A DNA stretch of 64,000 nucleotides from Bimuria novae-zelandiae CBS 107.79 (lineage: Eukaryota > Ascomycota > Dothideomycetes > Pleosporales > Didymosphaeriaceae): positions 380,660 through 444,659 of the forward strand of contig ML976695.1 in assembly GCA_010015655.1 (NCBI GenBank). The letters are read 5' to 3'. Each line of letters begins with the position of its first letter. Within the stretch, counting starts at the first letter, position 1. The notes under the pieces are model-generated. The model saw only the letters and a list, made by a program, of their open reading frames with translations, ran no database searches and was not told where the DNA came from. The translations under genes were made by a program, and so were the position numbers. Positions 12,320 through 23,752 of this stretch are shown here, piece by piece.

Positions 12320-12588
12320 TATAATAGCCTAGCATGCTAGCAGGACACATGACCTCGCGTGAGAGGCGCGACTGCCTTACGCCTGGGTGCAGCTGCCTCA
12401 CGCCTGGGCGCAGCTGCCCACGCACCTAGTGTAGCTATCTCGGATAGATAGATGTTCCGTGCCGAGCGGCAGCGCATGAAAGCGCCGCAGGCCTGTGTAC
12501 CTACAGTCTCCTCATCTTAGTGTAGCTGAAATAGAGCCAACCTACCTCATCTACTCTCTTGATGCAGGAGCCTGTGCCCGTCCTCACA
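12320..12588 (+). repeat. 3' LTR of family-1 Gypsy copy 1
   Basis: Begins TATAATAGCC, which is the 5' LTR start TGTGACGGCC after C-to-T and G-to-A changes, and ends with intact CACA. Same 269-bp length as the 5' LTR. The rest is nearly unmutated. Confidence 0.95.
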
Positions 12589-14684
12589 TCCGTGAGGTGT
12601 TTCAGTATCTTAATTTAGCTACAAAGATGCCTCGCGCAATCCCATCTCGCAATACAATAAGGCGTAGAATCTCCGTGGAGTACGCACGTTCGAAGGATGT
12701 AGTTACTACCCACCTAGACTAAGCCATCACGAAGATTCACCTAGCCTTCGACTTATAGACTTCTAGTAATAATAAGTCGTATAATAGTGTTATCGCACAG
12801 TTTCTTAATAAGAAAGGTAATCTACAAAACCTTCTTCTTACTCTTAAAGCTATAAAAGATACCTATACTAGTAGAAATATTACGGCATTACTATAGGGGG
12901 TTATTTTTTACTAGGGGCTTTAAGACCGCGTAAGATATCTTACCTCTAACAACGCCGTAGCTAATAATACGGTAATAGATACTCTAGGGGAGATTTTTAG
13001 GGAGAATTAGCTTAACTTTAACCCTAAGTAGTAGCGTATAAGGTGTATAAGGCATATCTTTAACCTTATCGCGAAAGCGCTAATATTCAGAGCTAATATT
13101 AGTGGCCTAACTTAGGCAGAGGAGGTGGCATTTTTTAAGTAATATAAAACTTATAGGACTATTAGAAAGCTTCGCAATATTATTAAATAGATTAAGAAAA
13201 ACACCTTAAGAAACGCCAGGTTTATTACTACTTAAGAAGTTTATCCTAGATAGGTGCGATCGGATGGCCTCACAAGACCTTTATAGTTAACACTTAGTAA
13301 CGCCACTCGCTAGAATTCCACATACTTAATAATTAAGCAAGCTATAGTGCTTAAAGAGGTGCTCGACAACTTTTATAAAGATAAATTACAGTCTCTTAAT
13401 AATACTAAATCGCAGCGGCAAAGTAGTAGCTAGCAAAGTTAATCTATTAGCTACTATTAACTAGATCTCTGTCTTTCTATAGCTAAGTAGTAGTACTTAA
13501 AGGAGAATCTTAAGCTTCTTAAACCTCTAAACAAGCTTACTTTGCGCCTCTAAGGTTATCTTAGCAATAGCAACAACAATTCTCGAGAGTATAATAATAT
13601 TAGATAGTTATACACTTCGCTAAATAATCTCCTAACGAACCTCGAAGCTCAAGAACTTTAAGCACGAACGGATAGAAATATCTAGCTTAAACAGCGTCTT
13701 TACAAAGGCTAGGAGACAGCATTAAAGTACTACACCTTGTTTACAGAGTCTCCGGCCTACACGGTGGCAATCGTCTTAGATCCTACCCGGGGCATGGATT
13801 ACATCCGTTCTTAATAAGCAATAGAGCATCCAACTTAGCCAGGTATCGCACAAGGATGGATCGAAGAGCTATATAATTGTAATTATAAGGACAGAATAAC
13901 ACTTAACTAATAAAAGATAAACCTATCTTCTTCTAAAACCGCCTAAGCGCTCTTAAGATAAGAGACCTTTATGCAAAAAGGTTAAGTAAAGGTAAATAAG
14001 AAATAATAGGTAGATAGTAATAAGTTAGTAAAGTACCTTAAGCTCTCTTAGTTCGCTATTAATATTCCTCCTTTTATTTAGTAACAACAGGATAAGCAAC
14101 AACGACGCTAGCTAAGAGTATCTTAAATAGCTCTTAACGTACTTTCTGCCATGCCTATAAGCGATGGACCTGAGAGAGCTTTCAGCGGCGCAGGTAACCT
14201 TATTACAAAGCCCCGTAATCGTCTTAGTAACGATATTATAGGGCATCACGAGTGTATGGCTTCATGGGAGAGGGCAGGATTAATTAAGATTAGTAATAAC
14301 TCTATAGAGGACTTAGACAAATTAGATAATATAGATAAGGAGATATCAGACTAGAACTTTACGCGCTGTTTTTTATAGTACTCTTTTCTCTTATATTAAA
14401 ATACTAAGGCACTTTATTAATCTATTTCTGCTATATCGTTAATAGGGTGTTAATATGTTATCTAGTTCGAGCGCCTGCGTGGCTAAAGTAACGATTCTTA
14501 ATACTAAAATAGCTATTAAGATAGATATACTTAATACTAAACGCTAGAATAAGCTTTTGCGACATCTGTAGCGTCCAATAGTGGAACATAATAAGCTTAA
14601 AACGGATGGATTAGATTTCCATGGATTTTGTGGATTTTGCATGGATGGATATCCAATCCATCCGTGAACATCACTGCCGCCTAT

Positions 14685-16891
14685 ACCACTGATTCCATAA
14701 TTTACATGCCACCACAAGCAACTCATGCTCGACTTGGACAACTAGCAGCGACCGACATCCTAAGAAATGCCTAGGACCACCAAGCATCCTTCAACCTCAA
14801 TACACTCCACCCTCATAATCAAGTACCTACCCACGGGATCCCATCCTTCCTACAACGCTCGCAAAACCTGCTCAATTGTTTTGCAATAATACCTACTTGC
14901 ATAGAGCCGGATAGGTCGGGTGATCCTAAATTCAGTAAACATATGCTAGCGTAGTCCGCAACCACCTATGACGAGGATGCCCTCCTGCCACGCGCCCCAC
15001 ACGCCTTCCCACGAGGCCTCGCCCTCTGAGTCGCCGTTCACTTAACCGTCCACCCAGGCACCCCGACCTGCCCCTGCATACCGCATAACCAAGCACCAAC
15101 TTCCGCCATACATGGGCGACCTTCCTGGCCGCAACTCTCTTCCCCTCTCCGTTAAACGCCCAAAAGCCCTGAGGTCCAAGCTGCAGCCACAAAGCTCAGA
15201 CTCTCAATCTGATGGACACCTGAAGCACAGCATAACTGCACAAGGTATACTTAGAGGCGCAAGTGATGCCTGCATCGACCCCAGCGGTGAGGATGGAAGG
15301 GCTTTTGCCGCCCACACCCCGATACGAGCCGGGGATTTCTCCTACCGGCATCTGGAACGACTCGCGGATGTATGTATGCTTAGTTCAGGCGCTTAGCAGG
15401 CCATGTGCCACCCCCTTCGATCGGATCGCGAGGGAACAGCAACGGTGGGGCGTCGCAGGATTTTGGCTCTTGCATCGGTAGGCGAGTGCGAACCGGAGCC
15501 GTGGCACTATAGTGATTGTATGCTCTAGAAAGAAAAGGGATGCGTGCACTAGCTTTGGCACGGCAGCTCGTCATGAGGGTGCGTGGTACGCCGGAAGGTG
15601 TACGGTGATCCTCCAGCTGGCAAACACGTCGTGGGGTTCTTTGACGCGGACTAGACGGGTTTGATGATAACAAGTAAACTATAGTACCGTAGGCAGGAGG
15701 GAGTGACTAGGGTTGCGGAGATTTTGCGCTTGGACAGTGTTGGTTTCTTTCGTGCGAGTGGAGGGGTCAGTAGCCTCAAAGGATCGTGTATGCGTGTGCG
15801 TTTTGGGAAGCTGCTTACTGCCTATAGAGCAGACGTATTGTTTAGATTAAAGACGTTCATGATTGGCAACGTTTTATGCTGCGTACGCTTGTCCATGTGT
15901 AGAGGAAAGGCTGGCCACATTGAGCAGAAGTCCGAAAAGGCTGCATACGTGGGTTTTCATTTATCGTCACCAACGACCTGAGCTGCATACGTGCTTGACA
16001 CATCATGGCCAGCGCGTCCTGTGGAGCGCGCGGGTCATTCACGGTCAAGTTGATTTGGCTACTCGTACTTGCATGCCGCTAGTGCAACACTGCAGGCAGT
16101 AAGAAATCAAGTAGTGGAAGCCCTGTTATTTACTTGAAAGCGCGATGGGAGCCGGAGTTCTTAATTCCGGTCAGAGCATTCTTTTCTCCGGTTTGTCCAT
16201 GTGTGAAGCCAGATCGTGAAAACGAAAAAAGAACCCACTGATCAGCTTTAGCTGATTATGCCATCGAAGAAATTACTTGAAGTACTATTTTGCATGGACA
16301 CAGCTTGAATCTGATTCTTATAATTGTGTACGGTTCCTAAGGAGCGTGAACCAAGCTTTATTATGATTAAGCTCGCTTGGGGAAATCTGCAAGCCGATTG
16401 CCGGAAGTTTGTGAATCGAAAGATTATTATCCTGTTCTACTTAACATCGTATGATCGCAAGTATACCAAAGTTTCCACCTTAGATGTACACAGTCGATTA
16501 TACTCTTCCACCGGCGTTGTCAGAGCTACATGACGCTGTGAGCGACATCTGCCTAGCCTGGCGCACGATGAAATTACGCAGGCGGGTCTCCATCTGACCA
16601 GATTATTTGTGTGTATGCGGACGAAATTGGAAGTGAGCTTTGATCGCATGTGAAGAAAGCCTGCCATTGTTTCAGCAATTTTCATGAGCGATGACGTCGA
16701 ATCAGCCTTGACAACGCCCCGCGTTTCAGATAGCAGAAATTCCCCGCCGAAGCTCGGAACCCTGCGTCAGCCCCGTTCCCATCACCTCGACACCACTACT
16801 GCGGCTGCCCTAAAGACTCGTTCCGTGACATAGGTTCTCGTACGACTGAATTGTCGGGTAGCCCATACACATTCCGCTGTTGGAGTCCACC
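14685..16891. other. Intergenic host DNA left of the gelsolin-like gene
   Basis: Non-RIP DNA that begins at the right edge of the hAT target site. Short overlapping open frames occur (14932-15192 minus, 15112-15396 plus, 15703-15981 plus) but none has a domain, a convincing composition or splice support. I see no tRNA or repeat. The last few hundred bases should contain the promoter of the gene at 16892. Confidence 0.6.
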
Positions 16892-18088
16892 ATGTCACCC
16901 CACGAAGGCCTCGTTCACCTCGAAGAGTACGACTGGCACGATTCTAACGTCGCACTCATCAATTCGGATATCGACCACAAAGTGAAATATCAATCCGCAT
17001 CTACAGAGCCAGCCTGGAACAATGGCGTAGTGGGAAGCAAACCAGGATTATTCGTCTGGCGCATTGAGGATTTTAAGGTGGTGCCTTGGCCAGAAGACCA
17101 ATACGGCTCTTTTTACGAAGGCGACTCCTACATCGTCTTGAAGAGCGATCAGGTGCAGAAAGCCGCGAGCGTCCAGGAGACTGATGGCGGTAAGGACAAG
17201 CTCGTACACGACATCTTCTTTTGGTTAGGAAGCCATACCAGTCAAGACGAGGCTGGAACAGCAGCGTACAAGACGGTGGAACTGGACGAATTCCTCCATG
17301 GAACTGCGATTCAGCATCGAGAACTGCAATCATCACCCTCGGATACTTTCTCTGCGTTATTTCCCCGGTTGAAGATATTGCGCGGTGGTGTGCGCTCTGG
17401 ATTTACGCACGTTGAGACCAACGAAAATTCCCCGCATACCGACACTCTGATGCGTATTTTCAAGCACCCGAACGCTAGCGCAGGTCGAGATTCAATTCTC
17501 GTCCATGAAGTCGAGCCTACGTGGAGGAGTTTGGATGAAGAAGACGTGTTTATTCTCGACAAGGGTGACAAGATCTTTGTATGGCAAGGCAAAACATGCG
17601 CACCTATGGAGAAATTGAAGGCAGCTCAGGTGGTAAATGATATGACTCTTGCAAAGCACGTCGAAGTGGAGGTCTTGAGTCAGGCAGATCCGCGCTCGAA
17701 AGTGGTAGTTGATTACTTGGGCGGCTCGGACATAAGTCCGCTCGAAACGAGGTTCAAAGCTCCCAGACCAATTTCTAGCGCAACGGAACGCGAAGCGAAG
17801 AAGCTGTTCCGGCTAAGCGACTGTGAAGGAGAACTTTCTTTCAGCCTTGCCAAGGAGGGGAATGAAATTGGAATTAATGATCTCGACGGAAACGATGTTT
17901 TCCTTTTGGACGCGGGAAGAACCGTGTGGGTATGGGAGGGGAGCGGGGCGAGCAGGGCAGAAAAAGCGATGTGGCTGAAGGTCGTGCAGCAATATGTTGC
18001 GCAACAGGGAGACGCGGCCGGAGTATCTTTTACGAAAGTTTCGCAAGGGAATGAAGGCAGAGCTTTCGTCACTGCTCTGCAGGCGTAA
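16892..18088 (+). CDS. Gelsolin/severin-family actin-binding protein
   Basis: Single-exon gene for 398 residues. The start is the ATG at 16892 in a strong CCACCATG context; the frame is open four codons further upstream only through a TTG. Three gelsolin-like repeats are visible: G1 about 53-165 (FVWRIEDF, YEGDSYIVL, DIFFWLG, QDEAGTAAYK), G2 about 187-275 (EEDVFILDKGDKIFVWQG), G3 about 303-397 (GNDVFLLDAGRTVWVWEG). A three-repeat size matches the severin/fragmin/CapG type rather than six-repeat gelsolin or villin, and there is no villin headpiece. These cytoplasmic proteins sever or cap actin filaments under calcium control; acidic residues typical of the calcium sites are present (for example D336 in G3). 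Substrate behaviour is inferred from the family. No functional link to neighbours is evident. Confidence 0.93.
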   Translation: MSPHEGLVHLEEYDWHDSNVALINSDIDHKVKYQSASTEPAWNNGVVGSKPGLFVWRIEDFKVVPWPEDQYGSFYEGDSYIVLKSDQVQKAASVQETDGGKDKLVHDIFFWLGSHTSQDEAGTAAYKTVELDEFLHGTAIQHRELQSSPSDTFSALFPRLKILRGGVRSGFTHVETNENSPHTDTLMRIFKHPNASAGRDSILVHEVEPTWRSLDEEDVFILDKGDKIFVWQGKTCAPMEKLKAAQVVNDMTLAKHVEVEVLSQADPRSKVVVDYLGGSDISPLETRFKAPRPISSATEREAKKLFRLSDCEGELSFSLAKEGNEIGINDLDGNDVFLLDAGRTVWVWEGSGASRAEKAMWLKVVQQYVAQQGDAAGVSFTKVSQGNEGRAFVTALQA

Positions 18089-21000
18089 GTGCGCTCGCCC
18101 CGGAAATACATCGGCCTATATTTTGGATCGCAAATGCTTCTGAAAGAAGCCCAAAAGTGCTACATCAAAGATAGGTGCCCATCGCAGTTACTAAGGAGCT
18201 CTTGGGTATGACGGTTGCTCAGCACCCATAATTCCAAATTGCTTGTTCCACTCCAGACAGCATGTGCAGCGTTAGTAGACTGCGGGTTTGCTCATGTTCG
18301 TGGTGGTGGCTTGTTTTTGAGTATTTACAGTAGTGTGTACACAGTGCATCGCACTGATTCATCGGAGAGGCTAGCATCAGTAGGTCTAAGACAGGATCTA
18401 ATGAGGGCACGTACCGTCTTCTATGCTAGGACTGAGGCACGGAAGCAATTGAGGGATATCCCAACCAGTGTACATGAAGTGGATTGCGCTGCGAGTTCAA
18501 GCCTGCAGCTGGAATCAAGTGCACAAATTCCTGACAATGGAGCTGACCTGGGACTCGCGGTTCGTGTGCTTTGGTGAACAGGCTGGTCAACTGAGGCTGT
18601 CCAAAAGGAGGTCAAGTGCGCCCATTTCGGTAAGCGGCTCGTAGTCTGCTTAGTGTACTCGTAGAGCGCCAGCGGGAGGGTGACGAGCAGGTGGAAAAAC
18701 CGTTGTGGCGTCGATCCCGGGCATGAAACAAGATGCATAGTATTCCGAGCTCGTGGGCGGTGCCAGGGGCCAATGCAGGGGCAAGAGCAAGGCCCACAGG
18801 AATGGCTTCAGTACTCCAGGACAGTAGTCGGTGTTACTCAAGCCGTGACTCAAGCCATTGTCTCGATCTGACTGCGGATCCTTGGGCCCTGCGGCTCTGC
18901 CGACAATGAAGCGCGGACGGAGTTTTCGCCCCGCAGGGGCACACTGCATTCTGGGGCTCTAGAATCTCGTCATATTGAGATGAACAAGGCAGCACTGCGG
19001 GCGATAGGCTGATTCGTAGGCGGCAGCACAACATGCCTGCGGTCACGTTCGGCACACGATCGGCACACGATCGGCACACGATCGCTTGACCACTGACTCG
19101 ACCGTGCTTGCGAGGCCCTGCCGCTGGGCGACAGTGAATTAAGTGATGGGGTCTCCCAGCCATAGCGGCTTCGCTGCGCTTTGAAGGCTACCGTCCCCTT
19201 CGCGATTGTAACCCGCGGAGGCTAGCAGCTACATAAACACATGGCAGAGGCGAGGGTTGAGTGCGCAGCGCAATGGTCAGCGCGCATGAGCACAGGCCGG
19301 GGAGGAAGTGATGGACGGAGCTAGAGAGGCGTGTGGGGCCCAAGGCTAAATCCTGTGCCACTTGCATGCAGCGGTCGGGGTTTCGGTGTCCGCATGCTCG
19401 ACTCTCGACACGTCGGTGGGGGCCAAGCGAAGGGCCGCTCGCAAAAGAACGCAAAAGAAGTCGTGAGTGGTGGGGAGGAGGTGCTTGTCGTGGGCTGGCA
19501 GTGGATGCGAGGTATTCTGCGGGCTGAGGAAGACGCCGGTGGACAGCACCTTCTACTCCCGGCCACTAACGCGACACCGGGAGATGCCATTGCATTGGCG
19601 CATGGCGCCAGGACGGGCCCGTCGTCGCGGGCACCACATGTGTAGTCATCGTGGGCGCGCTGTAGGATGACGTCCAGACTCGGATGGGACGAGCGCGTCA
19701 ACACTAGAAGTGCTCTTTCTGTGGAATGGTCACCACAGCGAGACAGGACAGGAAGCTGCCACGAAGCGTTCGGCAGGTACATTAGCCACCTCAGGTCTCG
19801 AACGGTCATCCGTCGTGGATTGCACCCTCACCACCTAACCTTAACCTTAATCACACCTCATCAACGCCGTCTACGCCGCATCGAGCCCGCGACCGGCGCA
19901 ACGTCGAGCAGACCGGGGTCGGATGTTTCAATCGCTACCGGCGGGAGCCTGCATTTTAGGCCGCTTTCCGCCATCGCCGCCGTCACTGGCTCTCTCACCC
20001 CGACAGGCCGTGTCAAACAGCTGCCTATGTACCTTCCATGCAGCTCCCGGATTCAGCCTGACGGCCTGACCCCATAGGCTCTCGTTTCATCATGCTTCAC
20101 GGGATATTCCAGGGCTTCATGCAACCTCAACGCCCGCTGGTAACGGGCCAAGCTTTTCCAGCTTCCTCCCCGACTACCTGTGCAGTAACCAAACCAGCAC
20201 TGGCCACTATACCCAGTAGGATGAGCTATGCACTAGCGCTTCATTGCCCGACTAGGTGCTCCATTTGTCAGTCCATTCAAACGGTGCTCTTCAAGCGAGG
20301 CGCCATACGTTTGATTTTCAAATGCTTGCATCATTGCTACCAGGAACTCGAGCTAACTCGGTCTCGTTTGCGACCACTCCATTGGCCTCGTCACCGCCGT
20401 GGGGTCTAAGACCCTGTTCACTGTACAAGCGAGCGGTACTAGCAACGTCGAAACACTGCCATGGGCTCAGGCTACGGAAACGTATCGGGGCTCCACCAGC
20501 TGAGCTGTCCTTGTTCGTAGAGCTGGGCAATAGGCTCCGACTTCACATCCGTATGCCGTGAACAGTGAGCGCAGAATTTATCAATTATGCAACTGCACAA
20601 GGCGAGCCTAGAGGATGCGTTTCGGAGTCATACGACATCATCGCCTATTGCAACGCACAAGAGGTGTAGTCTAAGAGCGGAGGTCAGGGTCAAGGTGGAA
20701 CTGAGCGGGGCTCCCTATCTTACACTAGCTGGTAGGTGCTCAGTCTATTTCACATACCACTCCAGATTACCTGAGCTTTGTTGTATGCCGCAAGGCTGTA
20801 TGCGTGATTTGATGGCTGACCTAAAATAGGGTGCTGCCGGGCGTAACTTAGCCTCTTAGCCTGGCGCTTCGTCTCATCACGTGAACAAAAACCTTGCTTC
20901 CTATTCGCACGAAAACGGTTCACGGGTCACCCATTCCATGCCTACTGTCCGTACATGAATGTACAAATCCCTTGGATGATTCGCACGAGTTAGGCATTCA

Positions 21001-21092
21001 ATCGTTTTCTCTCGCGCTAAATCACCTTCTCGAAGCCTGTTCTACTCACTTCGTGTCAGCCACAAAGGAACCAATACCAGCGCCATCGCGAA
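18089..21092. other. 3-kb gene-poor host DNA
   Basis: Balanced, sometimes GC-rich DNA with many overlapping short frames on both strands (the longest, 19321-19809 minus and 19667-20077 plus, overlap each other and show no domain). I call no gene. It contains an 11-bp tandem repeat at 19050-19082 and should contain the promoter of the transcription factor gene at its right end. Confidence 0.55.
19050..19082 (+). repeat. 11-bp tandem repeat, 3 copies
   Basis: Three perfect copies of CGGCACACGAT followed by CG. Function unknown. Confidence 0.9.
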
Positions 21093-23482
21093 ATGGCATC
21101 GAGGTACGACGGCCGAGGGGATGCCCCCACCATAACTCGTCGAAGGCACGTCCTGGCATGCGCGAGATGCAGAGCAAGACGAGTAAAATGTGACCGCGCA
21201 CAACCTGCATGCTCCAACTGCGTTAAAGTCGGTGCTCTTTGTCAACCTGTCCAGCAGACTGGTCCACCAGGCGGAACTGTGCCGTCGCGTCCAGGTAGTC
21301 GGGAACCAGTGGAGCGGAGTCGACTCACCAAATTAGAAGAAGAAGTGGCTCGCCTCTCAAGAGAGGTTGACAGCAAGTCGCCTTCCCGGGAACCGTCCTA
21401 TTCACCTCCTCCTATCGAGATTGGATCACACCGGCTATCCGATAACCCAGGGAAGTTGGTCGATGGCCGAAACCCTGGATACTTGAGTCCTTACTCATGG
21501 GCAGTCGCTGCAGATGAGGTGGGTGCGGACTACAACATCGAAGTCTTAAGTCAACTAATTAGCACCAGATGCTGCCATTTGAGCCCACGGTGACTCAAGA
21601 GGTTACGGAAGCGCATGCGGACGAGTCTCTCGGTTCAGCTTCAGAAAACACATTACCTATGATTGATGACCGGCTACACGAGATGTTGTTGGAGGCTTTC
21701 AGTCATCGTGTCGACCCCATCGTCCGAGTGTTACACTGGCCCACATTCCAGGAGAAGTGTACCATTTTCCGGCAAAGAAGGCGGTCACAGATACAAATGT
21801 CCTCAGGCTCTTCATATCCGGGTGCCTTTGTCCAGGAGACACCGTTCTCCGCACCGCAGCCGCCGCCGTTTTCAGGCCGCTCAATTCCGCCCATGAGAAA
21901 CGGAAAGCATGGTCTTACCAGTTCTGATCGAGCGTTTTCCACTCTCGTCTGTGCAGTGTACTATGCTTCCATCATCTCGATAGTACATGGGCCGAACCCC
22001 TCTGATCTCGCCCAGAGCATTAACGCTGTGGGCCTTTGGTCTTCGTTGAGGCGAGAGATGACATCGAGGCTTAACATCATGGACGAAACTTTCGTACAGG
22101 CAGCCTCAATGGATTTGCTACAGGCCATGGTTCTGTATCTGGTGAGTGGTTCAACGACCTTACTCGTACGTCTTGCTGATAGATCTGAAAAGTCTGTTGA
22201 ACTCGGCACTGTCAACCCTCAACGACAATGGCTGCAGCTCGGTACTACGATTCACATGGCCCAGTCCTTGGGTGTTCATCGAGACCCATCCTCATTTGGC
22301 CTGGGCCCTGTAGAAATTGAGACTCGCCGCAGACTATGGGCCCAGATATGCATCCTAGATGGACGTCTTGCGGAACAGCTCTGTCGTGAGCCTGCCATCA
22401 GTCCGGACACGTACGATATCGCTCTTCCATTAAGTCTTGCTGATCAAAGCTTGAGTGAGCTTGAGTTGCAATGCAGATCTGCACATTCAGGATCCGATGC
22501 GGACCTCTCAAGATTTGAAGAGGTGGAAGAGTCCCAGGAGCAAACAGTTCCGTTCTCGCCAATGGCTTTGTTGATAGTGGAAGCAGAAACCTCACGGCAA
22601 CAACAACAGCTTTTGTGCCTGCGTTACAATCCCAGAGATCGTCCACTTCGAGCTAGTTCAACTTCGCCTCAAATCGTCAGGCGAGCTATTCCTTTTTCCG
22701 GTCGTGCCGATAGGGGGCAATGGGCCAACGACCTTCAGAATCGGTTTTCGACCAGATACAATTGGGATCATTACGACAACGCGGATCCAATACATTACTT
22801 GGTAGCGGAGATTTGTCAGATCAACCTACTCAAGATCAAGCTTATGGGCAGCATGACTCAGCGGAGGGATTTGCCTGCAGTCAGCCCTTATGGACACTCC
22901 GAGATTTTGAGGTGGGCTTTCTTCTAAGAGTGCTTTTGTGAACGCATTCCTGACTGGCATAGCACGTTCCATGATGCTCTGCATTTAGCTTCACGGTGTG
23001 CGAAGTTAATGCATCAGTACTCCAACTCACCGTATAACTGGTACACGAGGCGGGTCCGCGACGTATACTCCTGTTCATTCTTGGCAGTGGTTCTTTCCTC
23101 GGATCAACAGCTCAGCGCAGAGGACACGGGCACGGCCTGGTCTGTCCTAGATCAACTCTTCCCCGCCGATGCTGCTCAGCGACCGATGGAACCTGGAATG
23201 CGCGAGACTTTACTTGAAAAGATAGTAACAAAAGCTCGTATGAAAAAGGAGCTGCGAGTCCATATACCGGTCGCCTCACATCTTGGTGAGCATGCAATGC
23301 ACTCGTCTGCTGGAGGATATCCGGCGCATCTTGCGCCCCATCTTCCGGCCACGTCTCCCGCAAACTTCGGCCAAAGAACTGCCTTCCAACCGACTGATAA
23401 TATATTTGAAGATTGGGACTCTCTCGTGCAGGAACAAATCTGGCCAGGAACCTTGCCGGGTGACAACAACTATTGGGTATGA
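21093..23482 (+). CDS. Zn2Cys6 fungal transcription factor, three exons
   Basis: Proposed exons are 21093-21518, 21563-22911 and 22963-23482, together 2295 nt or 764 residues plus stop, with the frame closing exactly. The ATG at 21093 starts a Zn2Cys6 binuclear cluster at residues 23-50 (C-x2-C-x6-C-x6-C-x2-C-x6-C), followed by a short coiled coil at about 77-95 (LTKLEEEVARLSREV). Exon 2 carries the fungal-specific transcription factor domain: the VLHWPTF segment, then LGTTIHMAQSLGVHRD and ETRRRLWAQICILDGRLAEQ. These nuclear proteins bind CGG-type sites as dimers; the target genes here cannot be inferred. Intron 2 has a clear CTGAC branch and TAG acceptor. Intron 1 is only 44 bp and is inferred from the frame change, so a sequencing or genuine frameshift near 21560 is the alternative. 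Confidence 0.87.
21519..21562 (+). other. Inferred intron 1 of the Zn2Cys6 gene
   Basis: GTGGGT donor, ACTAAT branch-like sequence and TTAG acceptor, 44 bp, phase 0. It skips the in-frame TAG at 21560-21562 and shifts the reading from the zinc-cluster frame to the frame of the following domain. It is short for a fungal intron. Confidence 0.6.
22912..22962 (+). other. Intron 2 of the Zn2Cys6 gene
   Basis: 51 bp, GTGGGC donor, CTGAC branch at about 22949 and CATAG acceptor. It removes the TAA at 22925 and keeps the downstream frame open to 23482. Confidence 0.82.
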
Positions 23483-23752
23483 CTTTCTTCAACTTACCTT
23501 GATAAGCTCCTTTCACTTCTTGTTATTATACTTGGTTTTCACGGGGCTTTGTGCTACTGTACATCATTAAATGTGGCGCACTCCCTGTAGGACTCGTTAC
23601 ATTGTCTGTCTGTCTGTCTTCCGCCAGGTTTGAAATTGCTGTGTATGCACCCATATAATGGTGGGCTACGCTTACCTTGCCCCGTTCTTTCCACTCGTTT
23701 CGTTTCTTGATCTTCTTCTTCACGTTGTTTCCATCACACGCTCAGTCACTAA

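Larger units (their letters stand above)
5947..12588 (+). mobile_element. Ty3/Gypsy chromovirus, family 1 copy 1 (6642 bp)
   Basis: LTRs of 269 bp lie at 5947-6215 and 12320-12588. The 5-bp target duplication TCCGT is at 5942-5946 and 12589-12593. A polypurine tract AAAGGGGGGTGA precedes the 3' LTR. The coding region reads gag, protease, reverse transcriptase, RNase H, integrase and a chromodomain on the plus strand, riddled with RIP stops. Its length equals that of copy 2 (53718-60359) to the base. It landed inside the hAT transposase gene, so it is younger than the hAT insertion. Confidence 0.97.
5314..14354 (+). pseudogene. hAT transposase, split by a Gypsy insertion and RIP-inactivated
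   Basis: The frame opens at ATG 5314, runs to 5946, is interrupted by the Gypsy element, and resumes at 12594 (after the second TCCGT copy) to the TAG at 14352-14354. The two parts are 633 and 1761 nt, together exactly 798 codons, so the insertion is clean and no indel changed the frame overall. A BED-like zinc-finger region is visible near residues 110-150 (Cys pair at about 117 and 121, then LKKH). The carboxy end near residues 731-765 has the hAT dimerisation signature: SDGPERAFSGAG, then RNRLS and a Trp. Many codons are TAG/TAA where Gln or Trp is expected, so it is dead. The last 67 codons are intact, presumably by chance. Confidence 0.93.
4671..14676 (+). mobile_element. hAT-superfamily DNA transposon, RIP-degraded
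   Basis: The ends form a 26-bp inverted repeat starting CAGTGATGT(C/T)CA(C/T)GG; the two mismatches are both C/T. Perfect 8-bp direct repeats CCGCCTAT flank it. Both subterminal zones (about 4680-4755 and 14600-14665) carry several copies of GGATGGAT / ATCCATCC, as expected for clustered transposase-binding motifs of hAT elements. The net element, after removing the nested Gypsy (5947-12588) and one 5-bp duplication, is about 3.36 kb with one long transposase frame on the plus strand. The interior is AT-rich and full of RIP-type stops. Outside the two target copies the host DNA is unmutated. Confidence 0.95.

Noticed and set aside
12311..12345. 5' and 3' LTRs of family 1 seemed to begin differently (TGTGACGGCC versus TATAATAGCC), in both full copies
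   Set aside because: The second is the first after C-to-T and G-to-A changes; with this alignment all four LTRs are 269 bp. It is RIP, not a structural asymmetry.
12495..12722. Open frame of 75 codons
   Set aside because: It crosses the junction of the Gypsy 3' LTR and the hAT transposase, so it is a chimera and not a gene.
16880..16891. Upstream start for the gelsolin-like gene
   Set aside because: The codon at 16880 is TTG. The first ATG, in a good context, is at 16892.
18215..18577. 120-codon frame downstream of the gelsolin-like gene
   Set aside because: It starts at TTG, has no ATG nearby and no recognisable domain.
19321..20077. Two open frames over 130 codons on opposite strands
   Set aside because: They overlap, have low-complexity composition and no domain; the GC-rich sequence makes such frames likely by chance.
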